Below, in pieces: positions 1 to 4,770 of a DNA stretch of 5,884 bases. Under the pieces are notes generated by a model. It was not told where the DNA came from. It was given only the letters and a program-made list of their open reading frames with translations, and ran no database searches. The number at the start of each line of letters is the position of its first letter. Within the stretch, counting starts at the first letter, position 1. Origin of the DNA: Candidatus Iainarchaeum sp. (GTDB lineage: Archaea; Iainarchaeota; Iainarchaeia; Iainarchaeales; GCA-2688035); NCBI GenBank assembly GCA_017608725.1, contig JAFCFG010000072.1, positions 1 to 5,884 on the forward strand, written 5' to 3'. The position numbers were made by a program, and so were the translations under genes.

Positions 1-351
1 TGTCAATAAAGCAGTGCCTTCACAAACAACCCAATCCGTATCCATTAATTTTAGATTTTCAATTGTATAAGTGCTATCGGAATCATATGTGCCACAATCC
101 AAAATGCATGTGCCACTTGTACCCCCTGTGCAACTCAAATTACTTACTGCAGCTGAACCCCCACATGTAATCTCTACTTCGCTGGTACCTGAAGGGGGGT
201 CAACAAAATCGGTAAAAGTAGCAGTTATTTCAGTTGATTCCCCAATGTTAATCGGGGTTGGACCAATTGAGTCAAGAGTGCACATTGCTGCAAGCCCATT
301 TTGGCTTACCAGAACAAAGAATAGTAACAAGAAGGCAAATCGTTTTACCAC
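1..351 (-). CDS. Secreted Cys-rich protein, N-terminal part (runs off left edge)
   Basis: Reading the minus strand from a GTG at 351, 117 codons stay open to the window edge. The product starts MVKRFAFLLLFFVLVSQNG, a classic signal peptide: KR, a hydrophobic core at residues 5-15, and a likely cut after A21 or A22 (GLAA). The mature part is rich in Thr, Ser and Gly. It has six cysteines (24, 63, 74, 82, 86, 110), one N-glycosylation sequon (N71-L-S), and alternating hydrophobic stretches suggesting beta-sandwich (Ig-like) surface domains; that last point is inference. I prefer GTG-351 because a TATA-like box near 394-401 would start transcription around 372, giving a short leader with a G-rich stretch before the GTG. 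An in-frame TTG at 384 would add 11 residues ahead of the signal peptide. I do not recognise the family. The likely role is a cell-surface or S-layer-associated protein. Disulfides are plausible outside the membrane. Confidence 0.72.
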   Translation of the reverse strand, partial: MVKRFAFLLLFFVLVSQNGLAAMCTLDSIGPTPINIGESTEITATFTDFVDPPSGTSEVEITCGGSAAVSNLSCTGGTSGTCILDCGTYDSDSTYTIENLKLMDTDWVVCEGTALLT

Positions 352-393
352 TCCCGAACCCCCACTCTGCTCTTTGCCAAACAAATTTTTTGT

Positions 394-401
394 TATGTAT
401 A
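394..401 (-). promoter_or_regulatory. TATA-like box for the secreted-protein gene
   Basis: The minus strand reads TATACATA. An archaeal transcription start about 25 bases downstream falls near 372, 21 bases before the GTG start at 351. The surrounding 352-513 stretch is AT-rich, has T-runs on the plus strand and contains no convincing gene. It is the divergent promoter region of its two flanking genes. Confidence 0.4.
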
Positions 402-483
402 CTTGATGGTTAATGGCATGTGAGCTTTTTTGTGTGTATTTATTCTTCCATGAAACTGTTTTTAAACTTTTTTCCGTTTTTTC

Positions 484-491
484 AATTAAAA
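484..491 (+). promoter_or_regulatory. TATA-like box for the COG2426-type gene
   Basis: AATTAAAA is centred about 26 bases upstream of the ATG at 514. No ribosome-binding site precedes that ATG (the bases before it are CGGTTTTTCA). Both facts fit a leaderless transcript that begins at or next to the start codon, as is common in archaea. Confidence 0.4.
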
Positions 492-513
492 CAGGGCTTT
501 TTTCGGTTTTTCA

Positions 514-975
514 ATGGATATACATAATTTTTTTGAGCTTGTTCTGCTAACTTTGACACCTGCTTTTGAGTTGAGGGCGAGCATTCCTTATGGAATTCTT
601 GGGCCGGGGTTGAATTGGCCCGAGGTTTTTGCAATAGTAGTAGTTGTAAATATCCTGCTTGGCCTTGTTTTGTTCCTGCTGCTTGACAGGCTTGTGAAGC
701 TTTTCACCAGAATCCAATTTATTAAAGATATATATATGAGGATAGTTGCAAGAACGCAGAGAAAAGTGCAGCCTTATATGGAAAAATACGGAACAATTGG
801 CCTTGGATTGTTTATCGGCATTCCATTGCCTGGTTCAGGGGTATGGACTGGGGCATTGGCAGCCTACCTCCTTGGCCTTAGGTTCAAAAAATTCCTAATA
901 GCGGACATTATTGGAGTTCTGATCGCAGCAACGATAGTTACAGCCCTCTCACTTGGGCTGCTGAACGGCATCTGA
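514..975 (+). CDS. Small multidrug-export-family membrane protein (COG2426/PF06695 type)
   Basis: This 153-residue integral membrane protein has the marks of the family annotated as 'putative small multi-drug export protein'. They are an N-terminal hydrophobic segment with P16-A-F-E-L-R-A-S-I-P-Y-G (16-27), a strong membrane helix at about 38-57, and an amphipathic basic linker at about 59-91. A conserved turn PLPGSGVWTG (104-113) sits inside a hairpin-like hydrophobic region (93-121), and a last helix runs about 128-150. Length and motif order are normal for the family. The transport role comes from the family name only; no substrate can be inferred. The PLPG turn and the paired hydrophobic hairpins resemble DedA-like re-entrant loops, which is an observation rather than an assignment. 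The ATG at 514 is likely leaderless. The gene stands alone on the plus strand and converges on the MTAP gene with 7 bases between stop codons. Confidence 0.85.
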   Translation: MDIHNFFELVLLTLTPAFELRASIPYGILGPGLNWPEVFAIVVVVNILLGLVLFLLLDRLVKLFTRIQFIKDIYMRIVARTQRKVQPYMEKYGTIGLGLFIGIPLPGSGVWTGALAAYLLGLRFKKFLIADIIGVLIAATIVTALSLGLLNGI

Positions 976-982
976 TTTGGAA

Positions 983-1771
983 TCAGTCTTCTGTTTTTAT
1001 TATTGCACTGTCGATGTGCTTTTGGCACTGGCATTCCTTGAATTCAATTTTTGGAATGGTTGTTGTCAGCAGGTTTTTCACATGTTCAACATTTTCTTTA
1101 AACATCTCCAAAACCTTTTTGATATCAACGCTCTCCCTCTCTTTCCAGCAATCGTAATCCGTTACCATTGCAATTGTCTGATAGCACATTGCCGCTTCCC
1201 TTGCAAGGACAACCTCTGGCACTGTTGACATGTTAATGATGTCAGCCCCAAGCGTTCTGAACATTTTTGATTCTGCCCTCGTGCTAAAGCGGGGGCCTTC
1301 AATTGTAATAACTGTTCCCCTTTCGTGGTGCAGAAGCTTTAATTCTTTTGCTGTTTCAACAAGCAGTTTGCGCAGCCCTGAACAGAATGGGTCTGCCATT
1401 GGAATATGGCACACCTCGTCCCTGTCAAAGAAGGTGCTTGACCTCTTGCTTGTCCAGTCAATGAACTGGTCCGGGAAAATGATTTGGCCAGGCATTAATT
1501 CCTCTCTAAGGGAGCCGCATGCAGTTGTTGCAAGCACGTGCTTTACCCCCTGCTCTTTCAATGCCCAAATGTTTGCCCTGCTGTTCACATTGCTTGGCAT
1601 TATCTCGTGTTTCTTGCCATGCCTTGCAATTATTGCTACCTTCTTGCCGGAAATTTCCCCAATCGTTAAAGGTGATGAAGGCTTGCCCCAGGGGGTTTCA
1701 ACTTTCAATTCCTTTGCTTCCTTCAAAATATTTGGGTTGCCCAAACCACTGCCGCCGATTATTCCGATCAT
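983..1771 (-). CDS. mtnP: S-methyl-5'-thioadenosine phosphorylase (MTAP)
   Basis: This 262-residue enzyme should phosphorolyse methylthioadenosine to adenine and 5-methylthioribose-1-phosphate. Visible family features are the phosphate loop IIGGSG (4-9), ARHGKKHEIMPS (49-60) with R50-H51, TTACGSLREE (82-91), the substrate stretch TIEGPRFSTRAES (156-168), and NMSTVPEV (180-187). The segment TDYDCW (204-209) carries Asp205 and Asp207. In MTAPs these aspartates select 6-aminopurines, whereas PNPs carry Asn, so I call MTAP rather than PNP. By memory it resembles human MTAP over most of its length. The residue after the catalytic-pocket Met is Ser182 where the human enzyme has Thr, a mild change. 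The C-terminal tail with CQC and a final KTED is variable in the family. The ATG at 1771 is preceded by a G-rich stretch at about 1779-1783, a weak ribosome site. It is the last gene of the minus-strand run and works with Apt upstream. Confidence 0.93.
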   Translation of the reverse strand: MIGIIGGSGLGNPNILKEAKELKVETPWGKPSSPLTIGEISGKKVAIIARHGKKHEIMPSNVNSRANIWALKEQGVKHVLATTACGSLREELMPGQIIFPDQFIDWTSKRSSTFFDRDEVCHIPMADPFCSGLRKLLVETAKELKLLHHERGTVITIEGPRFSTRAESKMFRTLGADIINMSTVPEVVLAREAAMCYQTIAMVTDYDCWKERESVDIKKVLEMFKENVEHVKNLLTTTIPKIEFKECQCQKHIDSAIIKTED

Positions 1772-1773
1772 TT

Positions 1774-1938
1774 TTAATCCCCCACAAAGATTACATTTTT
1801 CATTTTTTTAAAGTGTTTGTCTCCGCTTAGGATTTTCGCACCTTCCCTTTCCTCTTGTGTCAAAACAAATGCACCTGCCAATCCAAAATTTTTGGCTATT
1901 TTCCTAATTGCCGCGTCTCTTTTTCCAGCATCTTTTGC
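1774..1938 (-). pseudogene. C-terminal remnant of a second PIN-domain (VapC-like) gene
   Basis: A reading frame with no start codon or N-terminal half ends at a TAA (1774-1776), two bases before the MTAP start. Its last 54 residues include RKIAKNFGLAGAFVLTQ and AKILSGDKHFKKMKNVIFV. This is the usual end of a PIN-domain ribonuclease: helix, 'GLADAFVLA', then strand and '(L/V)(T/S)GDKHFK'. The position normally holding the third acidic metal ligand (GLAD) is Gly here. Further upstream the frame runs inside the methyltransferase gene and meets a TGA at about the codon for Asp in its FFSVDVIYY stretch, so no intact toxin can be made. The motif closely parallels LLTGDKHFKN of the intact VapC at 3090-3455, but the adjoining sequence differs, so it is not a recent copy. 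The most likely origin is a deletion that joined the methyltransferase gene to the tail of a former vapC. Methyltransferase residues from about 183 to the stop then read through former vapC DNA in another frame. Confidence 0.68.
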
Positions 1939-2483
1939 TGTGTTTTTGTCTCTTTCTTTGCTACTTTCTCCAGTTCGTAGTAGATTACATCAACAGAGAA
2001 AAAACCCTTCAGAAACCTTTCGTAGAATTCTGGAACAGCTGTTGCAAGCTTTGCCAGGGGGGAGAGAACCCTTTTGTATCTGCCAAGCATTTGGAATTCC
2101 CGCTTCTTCAATTTGAAGTGAAAGTCGTAGAAGTAGTTTGGCCTTGCCTGGTCAGTGAAGTAAATTAAGGTGTTCCAGACAAAGTAGTGCTTGTGGCCTG
2201 GGTTTACAAAAGCATGGTTGCTGAATGCATACGGCACCCAAACCCTGAGAACGCCGCCTGGTTTCAGGACCCTGTGCCATTCTTTGAGAACATTCTCTAG
2301 GTTGTCAAAATCCTCTATAAGGTGGTGTGCTCTGATTTCTTCAACGCTGTTTGCTGCAAACGGCAGCTTTTTCGTTACATCCAGATACCTATCTGCTTTG
2401 ACCTTTTTGTTCAAGTCAATGTTGACATATCCGGGCATATACTCTTGGCCGCAGCCAAGGTTCAGTTTTGTTATTGCAATCAC
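1896..2483 (-). CDS. Class I SAM-dependent methyltransferase
   Basis: This 195-residue protein has the Rossmann-type SAM-binding core. Motif I is KLNLGCG (6-12), followed by GYVNIDL (18-24) with the acidic residue D23 at the end of strand 2. Then come YLDVTKKLPF (33-42), a 'HHLIED' segment (53-58) where relatives carry H-x-x-EH, and the post-core motif VLKPGGVLRVWVP (72-84). The layout matches the COG4627/Methyltransf_11 group, often found near sugar and cell-surface genes. The acceptor is unknown. HKHYFVWN (97-104) and the aromatic-rich QARPNYFYDFHFKLKKREF may form the acceptor site; this is inference. The start is a GTG at 2483 with no good ribosome site at normal distance and an in-frame stop just upstream, so translation may depend on coupling through the adjacent repeats. 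The final lysine-rich residues overlap the PIN remnant in another frame and may not be native to the family. Confidence 0.82.
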   Translation of the reverse strand: MIAITKLNLGCGQEYMPGYVNIDLNKKVKADRYLDVTKKLPFAANSVEEIRAHHLIEDFDNLENVLKEWHRVLKPGGVLRVWVPYAFSNHAFVNPGHKHYFVWNTLIYFTDQARPNYFYDFHFKLKKREFQMLGRYKRVLSPLAKLATAVPEFYERFLKGFFSVDVIYYELEKVAKKETKTQQKMLEKETRQLGK

Positions 2484-2485
2484 CT

Positions 2486-2559
2486 TTTTGGAATTTCATC
2501 CCTCTTTCCTATTTTGGAATTTCATCCCTCTTTCCTATTTTGGAATTTCATCCCTCTTT
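2486..2559. repeat. 26-bp tandem repeat, nearly three copies, overlapping the apt stop
   Basis: The unit runs from one GGAATTTC to the next, with copies beginning at GG 2490, 2516 and 2542 (period exactly 26). The shared block is TTTTGGAATTTC plus ATCCCTCTTT, and copies are separated by CCTA. Copies are identical over the shared block. The right-hand copy contains the last codons and TGA of apt; the left-hand copy stops just before the methyltransferase GTG. On the minus (coding) strand every unit contains GAGGGATGA, which is a stop codon overlapping an ATG. The first two units each encode a complete 9-codon ORF, MKFQNRKEG. The likely origin is slippage duplication of the apt 3' end. Copy number may vary between strains. 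Confidence 0.93.
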
Positions 2560-3078
2560 GTTATATTTTATGAGGGAATAAATATCATATCCTTTCAGTT
2601 TTTCCCTGCCTTTGAGGAAAGTTAATTCAACCAGAAAAGCAATCCCATTTACCTTCCCGCCAAGCTTCTCCACAAGCTCAACTGCAGCCTTAGCTGTACC
2701 CGCTGTGGCGCACAAATCATCCACAACCAGAACGCTTTCCCCCTTTTCAATTGCGTCGCGGTGTATTTCAAATGCGTCAGTGCTGTACTCTGTCTTGAAT
2801 TCCTGCTTTATCTTTTTGTAAGGAAGCTTCCCTGGCTTTCTCAGTGGAACGAAGCCAGCGTGGAACTCATAAGCGAGAACTGATCCAAGGATAAAGCCCC
2901 TGCTTTCAGTGCTCACCACTTTGTCAAAGTGCGTATCCTTTTTGATGAAGTACTCCACCAAATCGTCGATTGCCTGCCTGAAAGCGGCTGGGTCCTGCAG
3001 CAGGGTTGTGATGTCCTTGAACATTATCCCCTTTTTCGGAAAATCAGGGATTGTTCTGATTTTTTTGCTCAGGTCCAT
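2548..3078 (-). CDS. apt: Adenine phosphoribosyltransferase
   Basis: This 176-residue type I phosphoribosyltransferase should make AMP from adenine and PRPP. Visible features are the APRT-specific N-terminal stretch IRTIPDFPKKGIMFKDIT (7-24), the flexible-loop region ESRGFILG (58-65), VPLRKPGKLPYKK (77-89), EYSTDAFEIHRDAI (97-110), and the PRPP loop VLVVDDLCATAGT (116-128) with paired acidic residues D120-D121. The length is normal for APRT. Compared with the usual D-D-L-L-A-T-G-G-T loop, Cys123 and Ala126 replace Leu and Gly; I expect activity to be kept. The ATG at 3078 follows GGCGGT (3082-3087), a good ribosome site 3 bases away, and lies 11 bases after the vapC stop, so the two genes are probably co-transcribed. 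It supplies the second step of adenine salvage after MTAP. Its last three codons and stop lie inside the 26-bp repeat. Confidence 0.95.
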   Translation of the reverse strand: MDLSKKIRTIPDFPKKGIMFKDITTLLQDPAAFRQAIDDLVEYFIKKDTHFDKVVSTESRGFILGSVLAYEFHAGFVPLRKPGKLPYKKIKQEFKTEYSTDAFEIHRDAIEKGESVLVVDDLCATAGTAKAAVELVEKLGGKVNGIAFLVELTFLKGREKLKGYDIYSLIKYNKEG

Positions 3079-3089
3079 GTTACCGCCTT

Positions 3090-3455
3090 TTATTTTATGT
3101 ATTTTGCATAGGGCTTGTTCTTAAAATGTTTGTCTCCTGTCAGCAATTGCATGCTCTCTGTTGCATACGAGTAAATTATGCCGTCCACCAACGATAGTTT
3201 CTCCTTTGCAGAGGCTTCTCCGCCCTTGATTGCCTGCTCTTTGTTTAATTCCAGAGTTATGCTGCTTTCACAGACATATTTCAGTATTTCCCCTGACTTT
3301 TTTTTGCTGAACCCTTTTCTAATCATCACTTTCGCCAATTCTGCCAGCACAATTGAGGGGGTTCGCAAAAGACTTTGCTCAATCTCTGGCTTGAATTTTT
3401 TGTTTCCCTCAAGGTAGGCCACCCACGCGTAGGTGTCAACTATATAGGTCATCAT
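3090..3455 (-). CDS. vapC: VapC-type PIN-domain toxin
   Basis: This small PIN-domain ribonuclease is probably the toxin of the VapBC pair with the gene just upstream. In the 121-residue form starting at ATG 3455, the four acidic residues are D7 (YIVDTYAWVAYLEG), E39 (SIVLAELAKV), D91 (SLVDGIIYSYA) and D108 (LLTGDKHFK), at the positions expected for a Mg-binding PIN active site. Length is typical. An in-frame ATG at 3464 would add MPS. I prefer 3455 because GAGG (3465-3468) lies 9 bases before it but too close to 3464. The start overlaps the antitoxin gene by 20 bases, the usual translational coupling in these pairs. Targets of VapC enzymes are RNAs such as tRNA; the target here cannot be read from sequence. 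Confidence 0.9.
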   Translation of the reverse strand: MMTYIVDTYAWVAYLEGNKKFKPEIEQSLLRTPSIVLAELAKVMIRKGFSKKKSGEILKYVCESSITLELNKEQAIKGGEASAKEKLSLVDGIIYSYATESMQLLTGDKHFKNKPYAKYIK

Positions 3456-3648
3456 GCTCGGCATCCTCTTTAATGTCTTTCACTGAAATTTTGCCTTTCA
3501 GCACCCCAAACATGCTTTTTCTTTTTCCGAACAATTCCTTTGCAAGCAGCCTGTTTGCTGTAGCACTCATCCGTCTTTTTCCAACCTGCCGCAGTTTTTC
3601 AAAAACCGGTTTTTCCAGCACAAGGGTCGTTCTCACAGTTTCAGCCAT
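3436..3648 (-). CDS. vapB: VapB-type antitoxin
   Basis: This 70-residue protein lies directly upstream of and overlaps the PIN toxin. The N-terminal half looks like a ribbon-helix-helix or related DNA-binding fold: a strand with alternating residues (ETVRTTLVLE, 3-12), helix PVFEKLRQVGK (14-24), then MSATANRLLAKELF (27-40). A basic hinge (GKRKS) leads to a C-terminal toxin-binding tail with SMFGVLKGK (45-53) followed by an acidic end, DIKEDAEHDDLYS (58-70), typical for a peptide that wraps over a PIN active site. I chose ATG 3648 because GGTGA (3654-3658) is an archaeal ribosome site five bases before it. In-frame ATGs at 3660 and 3666 would give 74 or 76 residues. The complex probably represses its own promoter. 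The fold assignment is inference; the pairing is well supported. Confidence 0.85.
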   Translation of the reverse strand: MAETVRTTLVLEKPVFEKLRQVGKRRMSATANRLLAKELFGKRKSMFGVLKGKISVKDIKEDAEHDDLYS

Positions 3649-3653
3649 GGCAC

Positions 3654-3658
3654 TCACC
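3654..3658 (-). promoter_or_regulatory. Ribosome-binding site fixing the vapB start
   Basis: The minus strand reads GGTGA-GTGCC-ATG. GGTGA is the core complement of the archaeal 16S rRNA tail, and 5-base spacing points to ATG 3648 rather than the two upstream in-frame ATGs. Confidence 0.55.
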
Positions 3659-3677
3659 ATAAACATATATCATACAA

Positions 3678-3689
3678 CATATTAAAAAA
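3678..3689 (-). promoter_or_regulatory. vapB (toxin-antitoxin/adenine-salvage run) TATA-like promoter
   Basis: The minus strand reads TTTTTTAATATG. A start about 25 bases downstream falls near 3658-3660, just ahead of or at the vapB ribosome site. No other clear promoter is seen before apt, so this probably drives the whole run from vapB onwards. AT-rich sequence down to 3661 (GTATGATATATG) could hold an operator for the VapBC complex; this is inference. Confidence 0.45.
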
Positions 3690-3749
3690 CTTTGCCAGGA
3701 AGGCTTTGCAACCTGCTTACCTACCCTAACTTGCCTGTAGAAAGCCTTT
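3684..3749 (-). terminator. Hairpin followed by T6, possible terminator of the small ORF
   Basis: AAGGCTTT (3700-3707) and AAAGCCTT (3741-3748) are an exact 8-bp inverted repeat, extendable by one G-U pair, with a 33-base loop. In minus-strand RNA it is followed, after CCTGGCAAAG, by six T residues (3684-3689). The placement, after the small ORF stop at 3769 and before vapB, suits transcription termination. The loop is large and the T-run also belongs to the vapB TATA box, so the call is tentative. The rest of the stretch 3667-3768 shows no other feature. Confidence 0.35.
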
Positions 3750-3768
3750 GTGCCCCTGCAAACCCCTT

Positions 3769-3927
3769 TCATTTAACTCCTTTTTTTAACCTTTTTCTTT
3801 TCCATCCAGGAAGCATGGCCTCTTCAATGCCGCCACCGCTTTTTCCCTGAAGAGCGTTTGCTTGCTTTATTCTGCCTGCCCTTTTTGTTCCAGCTGGAAA
3901 GCCAGTTGTTGCATGCGGCCACTTCAT
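3769..3927 (-). CDS. Small basic protein, 52 residues, unknown
   Basis: ATG at 3927 opens a frame that ends with TGA at 3769-3771, with an in-frame TAG six codons upstream of the ATG. The product begins MKWPHATTGFPAGTKRAGRI, continues with a Gly/Ser-rich KSGGGIEEAMLPGW, and ends in a strongly basic KRKRLKKGVK. It has no membrane segment, no signal peptide and no cysteine. Codon choice resembles the neighbours (mixed AAA/AAG lysines, GGC/GGA glycines) and the composition looks like a nucleic-acid-binding or ribosome-associated protein, but I recognise no family. A TATA-like box (3957-3967) gives a start about 9 bases before the ATG, and there is no ribosome site. It lies in an otherwise geneless stretch between the nucleotidyltransferase and vapB, same strand as both. 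It could be spurious; the conserved-looking promoter and start favour a real gene. Confidence 0.45.
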   Translation of the reverse strand: MKWPHATTGFPAGTKRAGRIKQANALQGKSGGGIEEAMLPGWKRKRLKKGVK

Positions 3928-3956
3928 TTTATTTCTTGCTTGCTAATAGCGCTTCT

Positions 3957-3967
3957 CTTTTTTATTT
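3957..3967 (-). promoter_or_regulatory. TATA-like box for the small basic ORF
   Basis: The minus strand reads AAATAAAAAAG, centred about 35 bases upstream of ATG 3927. Transcription would begin near 3936, leaving a leader of roughly 9 bases. It sits just after the nucleotidyltransferase stop, so read-through from that gene is also possible. Confidence 0.3.
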
Positions 3968-3981
3968 GAACAGCCTGTAAA

Positions 3982-4731
3982 TTAAACTTTTTTAAACCCT
4001 TTCCAATTGAAGATTGCCCTCTCATACCTCTCAAAGTTGTCTGTCTGCAGGAACTGCCTTCCTGTCATATCAACCCCAAATAATTTGCCTTCTTTTGCAA
4101 GCTGGGGGAATGTTTCCATCTCAATGCTGACCTTTTTTCCCCCTGGGATGTATTCAAATATCTTTGGGCTGAGCACGTAAGCGCCTGCATGGATTAGTTT
4201 GCTGCCTCCTTTCTCTCCAGAGGGCTTTTCGCTGAACTCAGTTACCTTGTTTCCGTCAAGCTTTACTAGGCCGCCTGCTTTGGTATAAGAGATTGTTGTC
4301 AGGGCAATGGTTGCAACTGCCTTGTTTTTATCGTGCACTTTGCTCATTGCCGCAAAGTCAATGTCCTTCATTTCGTCCCCGTTCATTCCAATGAATTTCT
4401 TCTCTTTCTTAAAGTGGTTTTCCGCAATCTTAAGCGCGCCGGCAGTTCCCATGTATTCATCCTCAACGTTGTAGTGCAGCTTCACCCCAAACTGTTTGCC
4501 GTCCTTGAAATAGCCCTCAATCTGCTCGTGCTTGTAGCCAACTGCAAGCACAATTTCCTCAACGCCAAACCTTTTCACGCCCTCAATACTCCACTGCAGT
4601 ATTGGCTTGCCTTGAACTGGCAGAATAAGCTTGCTTAGTTCGTATGTAACCGGTCTTAGCCTTGTCCCGAGGCCCCCTGCAAGAATAAACGCCTTCCTTA
4701 TTCCAATGTCCAATTGCCTGCACCAATCCAT
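3982..4731 (-). CDS. Sugar-1-phosphate nucleotidyltransferase
   Basis: This 249-residue protein is a single nucleotidyltransferase domain of the RmlA/GlmU-N/GDP-mannose pyrophosphorylase superfamily, which joins an NTP to a sugar-1-phosphate to make an NDP-sugar. Features are the signature LAGGLGTRLRPVT (17-29) with K34 in LSKLILPVQGKP, GTAGAL (95-100) in the base/sugar pocket, MNGDE (116-120) with the metal-binding Asp, FSEKP, and HAGAYVLSPKIFEYIP followed by VSIEMETFPQLAKEGKLFGV. The usual late 'W-x-D-x-G-T-P' segment is degenerate here (FLQTDNFERY). There is no left-handed beta-helix acyltransferase domain. Nucleotide and sugar specificity cannot be assigned. The ATG at 4731 puts ten residues ahead of the usual IRKAFILAGG start; it sits about 25 bases from an AT box, fitting a leaderless transcript. 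It is divergent from the TIM-barrel gene. Confidence 0.9.
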   Translation of the reverse strand: MDWCRQLDIGIRKAFILAGGLGTRLRPVTYELSKLILPVQGKPILQWSIEGVKRFGVEEIVLAVGYKHEQIEGYFKDGKQFGVKLHYNVEDEYMGTAGALKIAENHFKKEKKFIGMNGDEMKDIDFAAMSKVHDKNKAVATIALTTISYTKAGGLVKLDGNKVTEFSEKPSGEKGGSKLIHAGAYVLSPKIFEYIPGGKKVSIEMETFPQLAKEGKLFGVDMTGRQFLQTDNFERYERAIFNWKGFKKV

Positions 4732-4760
4732 TTATATGGAATTAACTAATTTAAATTTAA
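4731..4760. promoter_or_regulatory. Overlapping divergent promoters
   Basis: The 39-base gap holds TTAAATTTAA (4751-4760), a perfect palindrome centred about 25 bases from the minus-strand ATG at 4731, which fits a leaderless nucleotidyltransferase mRNA. On the plus strand TTTATATGG (4731-4739) would start transcription near 4761, ten bases before the ATG at 4771. The two TATA boxes are so close that the promoters should compete or be co-controlled. Confidence 0.45.
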
Positions 4761-4770
4761 TTGATGCGCA

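Noticed and set aside
71..406. Plus-strand open frame of 111 codons
   Set aside because: It mirrors the minus-strand signal-peptide gene, which has a clear leader, Cys pattern and promoter. The plus product has no recognisable features.
1230..1811. Plus-strand open frame of 193 codons
   Set aside because: It lies antisense to MTAP, whose family motifs are unmistakable.
2486..2559. CRISPR-like short repeats
   Set aside because: The period of 26 leaves only 4 identical bases between repeat blocks, so there are no spacers.
1774..3455. Recent duplication of vapC giving the remnant before MTAP
   Set aside because: Only the GDKHFK motif is shared. The adjoining sequence and C-termini differ, so they belong to separate PIN lineages.
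3690..3760. Possible tRNA in the hairpin region
   Set aside because: There is no T-loop GGTTCAAATCC-like motif, no cloverleaf arms and no anticodon stem; only one 8-bp stem is visible.
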